Source: Dehalococcoidia bacterium UBA1141
GTDB taxonomy: Bacteria > Chloroflexota > Dehalococcoidia > Lucifugimonadales > UBA3495
Length of the DNA stretch: 44,046 bases
NCBI GenBank assembly: GCA_002311385.1
Contig: DCAE01000012.1
Location: 50,274 to 94,319, forward strand
Direction of reading: 5' to 3'
This document shows positions 1 through 7,781 of this stretch, one piece after another. Below the pieces are notes generated by a model. That model searched no databases, was not told where the DNA came from, and saw only the letters and a program-made list of their open reading frames with translations. The position numbers and the translations under genes were made by a program. Positions within the stretch are counted from its first letter, which is position 1, and each line of letters opens with the position of its first letter.

Positions 1-1286
1 TGAACTCCTTCATCACCCTCCTTCCGGACCAAGCACTGGCGGATGCCAAAACCGCTGAGAGCGAGATACAGTCGGGCAATTACCGGGGGCCGCTCCACGG
101 CATCCCCATAACTCTCAAGGACTTGTACTACCTCAAGGGGGTTAGGAACACATCAGGCTCCAAGATTTTCCATGATTTCGTGCCCGATTTTGACTCCACC
201 ATTACTTCCAAACTAAAAAACGCCGGGACTGTGATTCTGGGCAAGACAAATACCCACCAGTTCGCCTACGGTATTACCGGAGAGAACCCGGACTACGGCG
301 ACATGCACAACCCGTGGAACCCGCAGCGCATCACCGGCGGTTCCAGCGGAGGCTCCGTTTCGTCGGTGGCTTCGGGCCAATCAACTCTGACCATGGGCAG
401 CGACACCGGCGGCTCAATCCGCGTGCCCAGTTCCCTCTGCGGGTTGGTGGGGCTCAAACCCACCTATGGCCGTCTCAGCAGATATGGATTGACGGCCTTG
501 TCATGGAGCCAAGACCACCCGGGGCCAATGGCCCGCACCGTGGCCGACTGCGCCATGCTGATGAATGCCACGGCGGGCTACGACCCCAAAGACCCGGCCA
601 CCAGCCAAAATTCCGTTCCCGACTACACGCGCGCATTAACCGGGGGTGTGAAGGGCTTGAGGGTGGGCGTTCCCAAGGAGTTTTTCGAGGCCCCGCTGGA
701 CTCGGAGGTGGAACGGGCAGTGCGCCAGGCCATAAATTTATTGGAACAGATGGGCGCTGTTGTTAAAGAAATCTCCTGGCCCATGTACACCTACGCCGCT
801 CCAATCGCCACCGTTATCCAGATGGCCGAGGCAACTTCCTATCATGCAGACTTGGTGCGCAGCCGTGGCGGGGAATACGCTAAACCGGTGCGGCTGTTGC
901 TGGAGGCGGGATTTTTCCTTTCCGCTCCTCAGCTAAACCGTGCTCATCAAGCCAGAACACTCTTTGTCAATCAAACCCTGGAATTGCTCCAAGACGTGGA
1001 CGTGTTGGCAGGGCCTATGACGCCCATCACCGCCCACAAGATTGGAGCCACCGAGGTCACTGTTGGGTCAACCACGATGACGCCAAGGGCGGCCCTGACC
1101 CAGTACACCCGACCCTATAACCTGAGCGGCTTCCCCGCAATATCCGTGCCTTGCGGCTTCTCCGCCGAGGGGATGCCCATCGGTCTGCAACTGGGCGCTC
1201 GCCCATTTGCGGAAGAGACTCTACTCAGGACAGCCCACGTCTATGAACAGGCCACCCAGTGGCATCAACGAAGGCCTTCTTTATAA
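1..1286 (+). CDS. Amidase signature family hydrolase, 5' end outside window
   Basis: The reading frame is open from base 3, so the gene starts before the window; the TTG at 123 is an internal Leu codon, not a start. The protein belongs to the amidase signature (AS) family, which hydrolyses carboxamides with a Ser-cisSer-Lys triad and also includes GatA. Visible motifs are the Lys in GIPITLKDLYY (about base 90-122), the Gly/Ser-rich block GGSSGGSVSSVASG (about 340-380) with the cis-Ser, and GSDTGGSIRVPSSLCG (about 399-445) with the nucleophilic Ser, followed by GLKPTYGR. The C-terminus is typical (FPAISVPCGF, GLQLGARPF) and ends at TAA. No gatB or gatC neighbour is present and the next gene is a cytosine-deaminase-like amidohydrolase, so a catabolic amidase is more likely than a tRNA amidotransferase subunit. 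The exact substrate cannot be read from the sequence. Confidence 0.9.
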   Translation, partial: NSFITLLPDQALADAKTAESEIQSGNYRGPLHGIPITLKDLYYLKGVRNTSGSKIFHDFVPDFDSTITSKLKNAGTVILGKTNTHQFAYGITGENPDYGDMHNPWNPQRITGGSSGGSVSSVASGQSTLTMGSDTGGSIRVPSSLCGLVGLKPTYGRLSRYGLTALSWSQDHPGPMARTVADCAMLMNATAGYDPKDPATSQNSVPDYTRALTGGVKGLRVGVPKEFFEAPLDSEVERAVRQAINLLEQMGAVVKEISWPMYTYAAPIATVIQMAEATSYHADLVRSRGGEYAKPVRLLLEAGFFLSAPQLNRAHQARTLFVNQTLELLQDVDVLAGPMTPITAHKIGATEVTVGSTTMTPRAALTQYTRPYNLSGFPAISVPCGFSAEGMPIGLQLGARPFAEETLLRTAHVYEQATQWHQRRPSL

Positions 1287-1358
1287 TTCGGCCAGTAGAT
1301 AGACAAAATAGATTAGCCCAGTATCTGGGCGAGTTCAAGATTTATCAAGGAGCGCCTC

Positions 1359-2597
1359 ATGGATATCATCCTTAGAAACGCCACAATCGCCGCTCAGGAA
1401 GGCGCTGGTTCAACCGACATCGGAATAGACCAAGGGCGCATAGCGGCTATCCAGCCTGGCCTACCCGTGGCTGAGCGGGAGATTGACCTTGGCGGCAACT
1501 TGGTTGCTCCAGGGTTCGTCGAGACTCACATCCACTTGGACAAGTCCTGCATATTGGATCGCTGCCGTTCTCAAGAAGGGACCTTGGAGGAGGCCATAAC
1601 CCAAGTCGCCGCCGCCAAGAAGGGCTTTAGTGAAGAGGACGTAGCGGAACGAGCAAGGCGCACATTGGACAAATGCATCCTGCAGGGCACCACCCACATA
1701 CGTACCCACGTGGAAGTGGACCCGGTCATTGGGCTTCAAAGTTTGAATGCCGTGCTCGCCTTGGTCAAGGAGTACGAGTGGGCAGTGGACTTGGAGGTGT
1801 GCGTGTTTCCGCAAGAGGGTCTGCTTAACAATCCAGGCACGGATGAATTGATGGTGGAAGGTTTGCGGATGGGCGCCCGCACGGTGGGCGCAGCGCCATA
1901 TACCGATACCGACCCCCACGGTCAGATAGACCGGGTGTTCGATATGGCCCAGGAGTTCGACGTAGACATCGACATGCATCTTGACTTTGGGGGCGACCCG
2001 GCGGACATGCCGGCGGAAATGGACGTCGAATACGTCTGCCAGCAGACCGAGCGATTTGGTTACGGTGGCCGGGTTGCCGTGGGGCACATGACCAAACTCT
2101 CTGCGGTACCGGCAGCCCGTTTTGAAGAAATCGGCCGCCGCATGGGTTCTGCAGGCGTAGCGCTCACGGTGCTGCCAGCCACCGACCTGTTCCTAATGGG
2201 CCGCGGTCGAGACCACAACCAAGTACGGGGAGTGACGTCAGCCCACCGGCTATTGAATTTCGGTGTCAACTGCTCGTTATCCAGCAACAACGTGCTAAAT
2301 CCCTTCACGCCCTTCGGAGACTGCTCATTGGTGCGAATGGCCAATCTATACGCCAACGTTTGCCATGTGGGCACACCTGAGGAGACGGAAGACTGCTTTG
2401 AAATGATTACCCGGCGTTCGGCCAGCCTTTTGCGACTGTCTGGTTACGGCGTGGAAGTTGGCAACTGGGCCGACTTGGTGGTGCTACAGGCTCAAAACCG
2501 GGCCTCAGCAGTAGCCGAGCTTGCGGCTCCGCTATATGGCTTCAAGCATGGCCGACCTACTTTCACCAGGGATGCCGCTCGACTGCACCGGCCATAG
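1359..2597 (+). CDS. Cytosine deaminase-like amidohydrolase
   Basis: A 412-residue amidohydrolase-superfamily protein; an AAGGAG ribosome binding site lies just before the ATG. The order of motifs follows the CodA/AtzC branch: GFVETHIHLDK with the first metal His pair (H57, H59), then HVEVDP, DMHLDF (H207) and VGHMTKLS (H243). Members hydrolyse ring or side-chain C-N bonds of pyrimidines, triazines and similar heterocycles in the cytoplasm. One difference stands out: where CodA has a HDD or SDN segment supplying the metal-binding Asp, this protein reads SSNNVLNPF (N310, N311). That may mark a separate subfamily or altered metal binding. It sits between an amidase and an LLM oxidoreductase on the same strand, which fits nitrogen-compound catabolism. 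The substrate is unknown. Confidence 0.85.
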   Translation: MDIILRNATIAAQEGAGSTDIGIDQGRIAAIQPGLPVAEREIDLGGNLVAPGFVETHIHLDKSCILDRCRSQEGTLEEAITQVAAAKKGFSEEDVAERARRTLDKCILQGTTHIRTHVEVDPVIGLQSLNAVLALVKEYEWAVDLEVCVFPQEGLLNNPGTDELMVEGLRMGARTVGAAPYTDTDPHGQIDRVFDMAQEFDVDIDMHLDFGGDPADMPAEMDVEYVCQQTERFGYGGRVAVGHMTKLSAVPAARFEEIGRRMGSAGVALTVLPATDLFLMGRGRDHNQVRGVTSAHRLLNFGVNCSLSSNNVLNPFTPFGDCSLVRMANLYANVCHVGTPEETEDCFEMITRRSASLLRLSGYGVEVGNWADLVVLQAQNRASAVAELAAPLYGFKHGRPTFTRDAARLHRP

Positions 2598-2764
2598 AAT
2601 CGGCCATAGATATGAAAAAGAATGAGTCGCCAAAATAAGAGCATATCTCCCTGCCCAAGAGTGGGATTTCGGTGTATGCGATCGGTCGATGTGAATCTCG
2701 GAACGGGGCTATCGCTTTTGTTATACTGTGGGCCTCAAGCGATAGACACACCAAGGAGCAAATC

Positions 2765-3766
2765 TTGGAAGTAGGTCTATACATCCGAGACTACCTGGAC
2801 GACCCCAACCGGCCTCTATACGAGCAGCTTGAAGACGCAGGACAGATTTGCCGAAAGGCCAAGTCATTGGGTTTCTCCGCAATCTACGCACCTCAACACT
2901 TCATCGCCCATCCCACCGTCTGGCTACAACCCATGCAAACCCTGGCCAGGCTGGCCCCCGACGCCGATGGCCTAAGGCTGATTACCGGCATCTTGCTCCT
3001 ACCCTACTTCAGCCCTGTGGACATCGCAGAGCAGACGGCCACCTTGGACCACATCAGCAACGGTCGTTTCACCTTGGGCGTGGGCATCGGCTACCGGGAA
3101 AAAGAGCTTGAGGCTTTCGGCACCAACCGCCGGGACAGGGTGGGCCGATTCGAAGAGTCCATCACCATCATGAAACGGCTTTGGTCGGGGGAAGAAGTCA
3201 CCTTTAATGGCAAACACTGGCAGGTGAACCAAGCCAAGATGGCCTTCACTCCCGTTCAAAAACCACATCCGCCAATCTGGATGGCCGCCCAGAGCACCGG
3301 AGCAATACGCCGTGCGGCATCCCTGGGTGATGCTTGCCTCATCGGCCCTCAACCCAGTTGGGAAGATTTTCGGTTTCTAGCCAAAAGCTATCGAGAAGAA
3401 GTAGCTAAGCTAGGAAACGGCAGTAGTGGATTCCTGGCAGCGAACCGCTCCTTGGCCGTAGCCCGAGACCGTGAGACCGCCATCACCGAGGCTAGAGCAG
3501 CGGGCGAGGCCAAAGCGGGCATGTATTCATCTTTCAATATGCAAGAATCCACCACCGTGGACTTAGGTCTAGGCAGTTCCAGAGAATTGGGCGATTGGGC
3601 CATCGCGGGCAGTCCTGAGGACTGCGCCGAGACCATACTCCGGCAGCACGAAGAATTCGGCTTGGACTATATCGGCTTCGCTTGCCTGAACATGCCCAAG
3701 GGCCTTGCCGCGCGTTTGGAATACCTACAGCTAATCTCCGAGGAGCTTTTGCCCCGGTTGCGTTAA
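2765..3766 (+). CDS. LLM class flavin-dependent oxidoreductase
   Basis: A luciferase-like monooxygenase-family protein of 333 residues. I place the start at the TTG at 2765 because AAGGAG ends six bases before it; the longer frame from GTG 2672 adds a poorly ordered 31-residue N-terminus. Family features seen are the N-terminal strand VGLYIRDY, the segment ATLDHISNGRFTLGVGIGYREKE that holds the conserved Gly-rich loop, and PVQKPHPPIWMAAQS in the flavin/substrate region. Such enzymes use FMNH2 or F420 to oxygenate or oxidise organic substrates in the cytosol; which cofactor is used here cannot be told. It is one of five LLM paralogues in the window, the most divergent pairs being clearly different subfamilies. 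Confidence 0.88.
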   Translation: MEVGLYIRDYLDDPNRPLYEQLEDAGQICRKAKSLGFSAIYAPQHFIAHPTVWLQPMQTLARLAPDADGLRLITGILLLPYFSPVDIAEQTATLDHISNGRFTLGVGIGYREKELEAFGTNRRDRVGRFEESITIMKRLWSGEEVTFNGKHWQVNQAKMAFTPVQKPHPPIWMAAQSTGAIRRAASLGDACLIGPQPSWEDFRFLAKSYREEVAKLGNGSSGFLAANRSLAVARDRETAITEARAAGEAKAGMYSSFNMQESTTVDLGLGSSRELGDWAIAGSPEDCAETILRQHEEFGLDYIGFACLNMPKGLAARLEYLQLISEELLPRLR

Positions 3767-3833
3767 TGCAGAAACAAACCAGACTTGGCAAAAATCGGCC
3801 ATAAACTTTGATTCAATGTTTTGGGAGGATGTT

Positions 3834-5132
3834 ATGAGCGCCAACGGTAAACAATCCCTAGTCATCCGAAACGGCACCTTGATCGACAGCAAGGGTGGCC
3901 CACCGGTTGAAAATGACGCCATCGTGGTTGAGGGCAACCGCATAACCAGCGTTGGACCGGTGCCCGGAGGCATGAACCTGGAGGACACTGAGAAGGTTCG
4001 AGTTATCGACGCCTCGGGCCAATGGATAATGCCGGGCCTGATAGACGGTCACTGCCACCTGTCATTCGGCCAGCCCGACATGCCGGGTCTGAGCATCGCC
4101 AAGGGATCAACCAGCCCCGAATTCAACACCATTCGGGCTGCCATAAACGCTCAGACGGTGCTGCGGGCCGGAGTTACCAGCCTTTCTATCCCCGGTGGCA
4201 CCTGGTTCACCGATGTTGCTCTAAGGGAGGCCATAAACGCCGGGTTGATCGAAGGCCCTCGCATCTACTGCGCTGGCCGGTTCATCGTCACTTACGGGAG
4301 CATCGGCGACTACGAACCTTCATGGGTGGGTACCCCGGAGCACACGCTGGGGACCCTGGCCAACAGCGTGCCGGAGATGATAACCGAGGTACGCCGCCAG
4401 ACCAAGCACGGTGTGGATTTCATCAAGATGGCCGACAGCACCTGGGGCGACAACCAGACCATCTCCGAAGAAGAGCTGACGGCAGTGGTGGATGAAGCAC
4501 ACCGGCGCAACGCTCGAATAGCCATTCATTCCCGTGGCTCCGAGTCCACCATGGCGGCAGCCCACGCTGGCGTTGACTGGATAATGCATGCTGACCTGGC
4601 GACTGAAGCCGATCTCTATGCGGTGGCGGAGCAAGGGGTCCGCATCATGCCCACCATGACCTTCTTGGAGCACGCTGCGAAAATAGGCGGGGACTACGGG
4701 AGAGGCACCGCCGAGATGGACCTGATAAAACGAAACTTGGAGGGTGCAGCCGAAATGCTACAAACGGCCCGCAACCTGGGCGTCAAGGTCATGGCTGGCA
4801 CCGACACCGGCAACTCCCCACTGATGCCCTATGGTGAGCTCCATGGCAACGAGGCCGACATCTTCGTGCGCCACGGTGGATACACGCCCATGGAGGCCAT
4901 CCAAGCCTGCACCCGGGAAAACGCCTTTGCGGTAGGCCTGGAGGACCAGGTTGGCGTCATAGACTCAGGCATGCTTGCCGACATCATCATTCTAGACCAA
5001 GACCCCTTGGCCGATATACGTGTGCTCCAAGGCGGTCGTCACCTGACCGCCGTCATCAAGGATGGAAAAATGGTGGACCTGGCGGGGAACGAGGCCCAAG
5101 AAACGGCAAAACTGCATTTCACCAAGGCTTAA
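3834..5132 (+). CDS. Imidazolonepropionase-like amidohydrolase
   Basis: A 432-residue metal-dependent amidohydrolase. The frame could begin at ATG 3816, but GGGAGG at 3823-3828 places the start at ATG 3834. The N-terminal beta-sandwich ends in IMPGLIDGHCHL, with the first metal-binding His pair. Later come IKMADSTWGDN (carboxylated-Lys region), AIHSRG with a metal His, MHADLATEADL, and AGTDTGNSPL with the catalytic Asp. The C-terminal strand pair GMLADIIILDQDPL is typical of imidazolonepropionase/Xaa-Pro dipeptidase-like (aryldialkylphosphatase-related) members. These cleave cyclic amides, dipeptides or related bonds. It follows the LLM gene after 67 bp and precedes the P450 lesion region. 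The substrate is unknown. Confidence 0.87.
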   Translation: MSANGKQSLVIRNGTLIDSKGGPPVENDAIVVEGNRITSVGPVPGGMNLEDTEKVRVIDASGQWIMPGLIDGHCHLSFGQPDMPGLSIAKGSTSPEFNTIRAAINAQTVLRAGVTSLSIPGGTWFTDVALREAINAGLIEGPRIYCAGRFIVTYGSIGDYEPSWVGTPEHTLGTLANSVPEMITEVRRQTKHGVDFIKMADSTWGDNQTISEEELTAVVDEAHRRNARIAIHSRGSESTMAAAHAGVDWIMHADLATEADLYAVAEQGVRIMPTMTFLEHAAKIGGDYGRGTAEMDLIKRNLEGAAEMLQTARNLGVKVMAGTDTGNSPLMPYGELHGNEADIFVRHGGYTPMEAIQACTRENAFAVGLEDQVGVIDSGMLADIIILDQDPLADIRVLQGGRHLTAVIKDGKMVDLAGNEAQETAKLHFTKA

Positions 5133-5204
5133 CATTTCAACAAGACTTGAGCCGAGCAATTCCTGAATAATACCGCCTCAAGCAACCGGTAAATCGGAGA
5201 AGAC

Positions 5205-6426
5205 ATAAGTCAGCAGCCAACCCGGCTGGATCCCAGGACCATTGCCGACCCCTATCCCCGGTATCATCAACTCCGGGCCGAAGACCCGGTGCGGTGGAAC
5301 AAAGGGGGTAAGCGCGTGGATCCTGACCCGTTATTCCGACGTTAGCGCAGCACTCCGGTATGATAGACTCTCTGCCGAGAGGATAACCGCGTTAACCGGA
5401 TTGATTGGCGAATCGGGTGGCGAGTCGGCCCGGCAGTTTGAGCGGACTTTCTTGAAGATGATGCTATTCTCCGACCCACCCGACCACACCAGATTGCGAT
5501 CACTGGCCAACAAAGCTTTTACGCCCAGGGTCGTGGAGCAGATACGCTCTCATATCCAGGGAATCGTCAAAGGCCTCTTAGACGGCGTCCAACCGGACGG
5601 AGACCGAGAACCGGGAAAAATTGATGTAATCACCGACCTGGCCTACCCTTTGCCAGCCATCGTGATTGCCGAGATGTTGGGCGCGGAGCCAAAAGACCGG
5701 GACCAGTTCAAGAAGTGGTCGGACGATCTGGCCGCCTTTCTCGGCAACATCCGCATCGTCTCCGAGACCTACGAAAGCGCCATGAAAAGCGTGGCCGAAC
5801 TAATCGATTATTTACGGGAACTAGTAGCGCAACGGCGCAAAGAACCAAAAGACGATTTGATTAGCGCCCTAGTAATGGCCGAGGACCAAGGGGACAGCTT
5901 CACCCAAGAAGAACTCTTCTCCATGTGCGTGCTCCTAATCTTCGCTGGGCATGAGACCACCACCAATCTGATTGGCAACGGTATTCTGGCTCTGCTAAAC
6001 AATCCAAGCGAATTAGCTAAATTACGGCAGAACCCCTCTTTGATTGTGCCCGCCATAGAGGAGATTATCCGCTACGACGGCCCGGTCCAAACCACCACCA
6101 GAACCGCCCTGGAGCCGTTGGAGATTGGTGGCAAGCAGATAGCCAAGGGCGACCGCATCTCACTTACATTGGGCGCAGCCAACCGGGATCCCGCCCAATT
6201 TCCGGACCCGGACCGGATGGACATTACTCGAGGGGAGAACCGACACGTGGGATTCGGATTCGGAATCCATTTTTGCTTGGGAGCCGCGTTGGCTCGGATG
6301 GAAAGCCAATTGGCCATCGGAGCCATGGTAGAGCGCATGCCGGAGCTAAGACTGGAATCCGCGGATTTAGTCTGGCGCGACAATCCTATATTGCGAGGCG
6401 TAAACTCCCTGCCCGTCGCTTTTTAG
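5205..6426 (+). pseudogene. Cytochrome P450, frameshifted near N-terminus
   Basis: A soluble bacterial P450 (CYP107-like). The intact-looking part runs from about 5310 and carries the I-helix AGHETTT, the K-helix EEIIR (ExxR) and the haem loop FGFGIHFCLG with the Cys ligand. The true N-terminus is in another frame: bases 5205-5303 encode a typical start with LDP, DPYPRYHQLRAEDPVRW and NKG. The two frames join perfectly if one G is removed from the GGGGG run at 5304-5308, giving WNKGVSAWILTRY. The position expected for the start codon is ATA (5205), with GGAGA at 5196-5200 at normal spacing, so the ATG also seems lost. The full product would be about 406 residues. Two lesions suggest decay, although indel error in a homopolymer is possible. 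If functional it would hydroxylate a small molecule together with ferredoxin partners that are not encoded nearby. Confidence 0.8.
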
Positions 6427-6470
6427 ACCGCCGATCGGTCATCAGCGAGCACCCACCAGGATGGGTTGCA

Positions 6471-6578
6471 TTCAGGCTCACACGTTGTCATTTCAGGCTC
6501 ACCCATTGTCATTCTTCGCTTCACTCAGAAAGACAATGGGCAGGTTTTAGTGAGGCGGCCTGAGGCTGCCTAAAACTG
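6471..6578. repeat. Tandem 21-mer and palindromes after P450
   Basis: Two 21-bp copies beginning TTCAGGCTCAC lie head to tail at 6471-6491 and 6492-6512. The second runs into a perfect 9-bp inverted repeat (CCCATTGTC ... GACAATGGG, 6502-6540) whose loop has TTCTTCGCTTCACTCAG, a relative of the family A palindromes at 26865 and 43920. A second near-palindrome follows (CAGGTTTTAG ... CTAAAACTG, 6541-6578) and could act as a transcription terminator for the P450 gene. Confidence 0.6.
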
Positions 6579-6603
6579 CGATTATCAATCAAAGGTCAAG
6601 AAA

Positions 6604-7659
6604 ATGAAGCTTGGTTACTTCACCCTAACCGATAACCCGCCAGGATACGGCGAAGCTCGAAAAGACCCGAACCGTTTGATTCAAGACTTGGTAACGGAAT
6701 GTATCTACGCCGAAGAGATTGGACTAAATTCGGCTTGGGTGCCCGAGCACCATTTCGGGCTGTTTGGCGTGCTTCCTTCTCCACCAACATTCCTGTCCTA
6801 CGTTGCGGCAAAGACCAAGAAGATAAAGCTGGCCCCCGCAACGGTCGTCTTGCCCCTTAATCATCCGCTACGAGTCGCCGAAGAATTCGCTCTGCTGGAC
6901 CTACTTAGCGATGGCCGGGCCGTGTTGTCCGCAGGCCGAGGTTACGACGCCCGGGAGTACACCGCCTTCGGTGTGGATTTTTCCGACAGCCTGGAGATTT
7001 TCTTTGAGGGTCTAGACATCGTCCAGAAAGCCTGGACCCAAGATAGTTTCTCCCACGACGGTGCCTTTTATCAGTTCCCCGAGTGCACAATCACCCCCCG
7101 TCCGGTCCAAGACCCACATCCTCCCATCTACGTCGCTTGTTTTAGCGAGCCCACGCTGCGACGGGCCGCCCGGGCCGGTTTCAACGTGATTTTTGCCCCT
7201 TTTGCCGCAGCCATGATGTTCGGCAGTATTCAAAACGCAGTGGCCGAGTTCCGGCGGGAATCCGAAGTCGCGGGATACACGGGCCGGGAGGCCATGTGCT
7301 CGTATTTTACCGATGTCACGTTCAGCGAAGCCGAAACGTCGAAGACCAAAGAGCGGCTGCTGAAATACTTCAGCGCCATCCTCCCGGCATTCCCTTCGGA
7401 CCCGGCATCCACGCCGCCACACATCAGCTACTTCATAGACATCGCCAACCGGCTGAAAAACATGAAGCCGGAGGACTTGGGAAGCCGCAGCATCATCACC
7501 GGTGACCCGGAGCAATGCCTTGGCGTTTTGAAGGAGTGCGAGGAAGCGGGAATTTCCGAGGTAATCATGTACTTCAATTTCGGCGGCCTGGGCCACAAAG
7601 AGACGATCGAAGCCATGGACCGCGCCGCCCAACACCTGCTGCCCCATTTCGAGAGCTAG
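6604..7659 (+). CDS. LLM class flavin-dependent oxidoreductase
   Basis: A 351-residue luciferase-like monooxygenase, starting at ATG 6604 with AAAGGT upstream. It has the N-terminal strand MKLGYFTL, EIGLNSAWVPEHHFG (the EHH motif common in alkanal-monooxygenase-like members), KIKLAPATVVLPLNHPLRVAEE, DLLSDGRAVLSAGRGYD and PRPVQDPHPPIYVA. The EHHF motif and length put it in the bacterial luciferase-like subgroup that uses reduced FMN. It is the last gene of the leftmost + strand run and is followed by a strong terminator. The substrate is not predictable. Confidence 0.9.
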   Translation: MKLGYFTLTDNPPGYGEARKDPNRLIQDLVTECIYAEEIGLNSAWVPEHHFGLFGVLPSPPTFLSYVAAKTKKIKLAPATVVLPLNHPLRVAEEFALLDLLSDGRAVLSAGRGYDAREYTAFGVDFSDSLEIFFEGLDIVQKAWTQDSFSHDGAFYQFPECTITPRPVQDPHPPIYVACFSEPTLRRAARAGFNVIFAPFAAAMMFGSIQNAVAEFRRESEVAGYTGREAMCSYFTDVTFSEAETSKTKERLLKYFSAILPAFPSDPASTPPHISYFIDIANRLKNMKPEDLGSRSIITGDPEQCLGVLKECEEAGISEVIMYFNFGGLGHKETIEAMDRAAQHLLPHFES

Positions 7660-7693
7660 GGCTGTCGCCGCAAACGGGTATCTAATAGCCACA

Positions 7694-7729
7694 AAAAAGG
7701 AGCGTCAGACAAGTCTGACGCTCCTTTTT
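7694..7729. terminator. Bidirectional rho-independent terminator
   Basis: A perfect 17-bp inverted repeat (AAAAAGGAGCGTCAGAC / GTCTGACGCTCCTTTTT) with a two-base centre. A-run on one side and T-run on the other make it work on both strands. It lies between convergent genes ending at 7659 (+) and 7782 (-). Confidence 0.92.
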
Positions 7730-7781
7730 GATTTACCGGTTTAATTTACCGGATCCAACCAAGGATAGTTAGCCAGCGAGA

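Noticed and set aside
1461..2087. 208-residue frame on the - strand
   Set aside because: Antisense shadow of the cytosine-deaminase-like gene.
2722..2727. TATACT as a -10 box before the LLM gene
   Set aside because: No -35-like hexamer at 16-18 bases upstream; too little to call a promoter.
2672..2764. 31-residue N-terminal extension of the LLM protein from GTG 2672
   Set aside because: The AAGGAG site and family length point to the TTG at 2765.
7012..7692. 226-residue frame on the - strand
   Set aside because: Antisense to the LLM gene at 6604 and crossing its stop; no family features.
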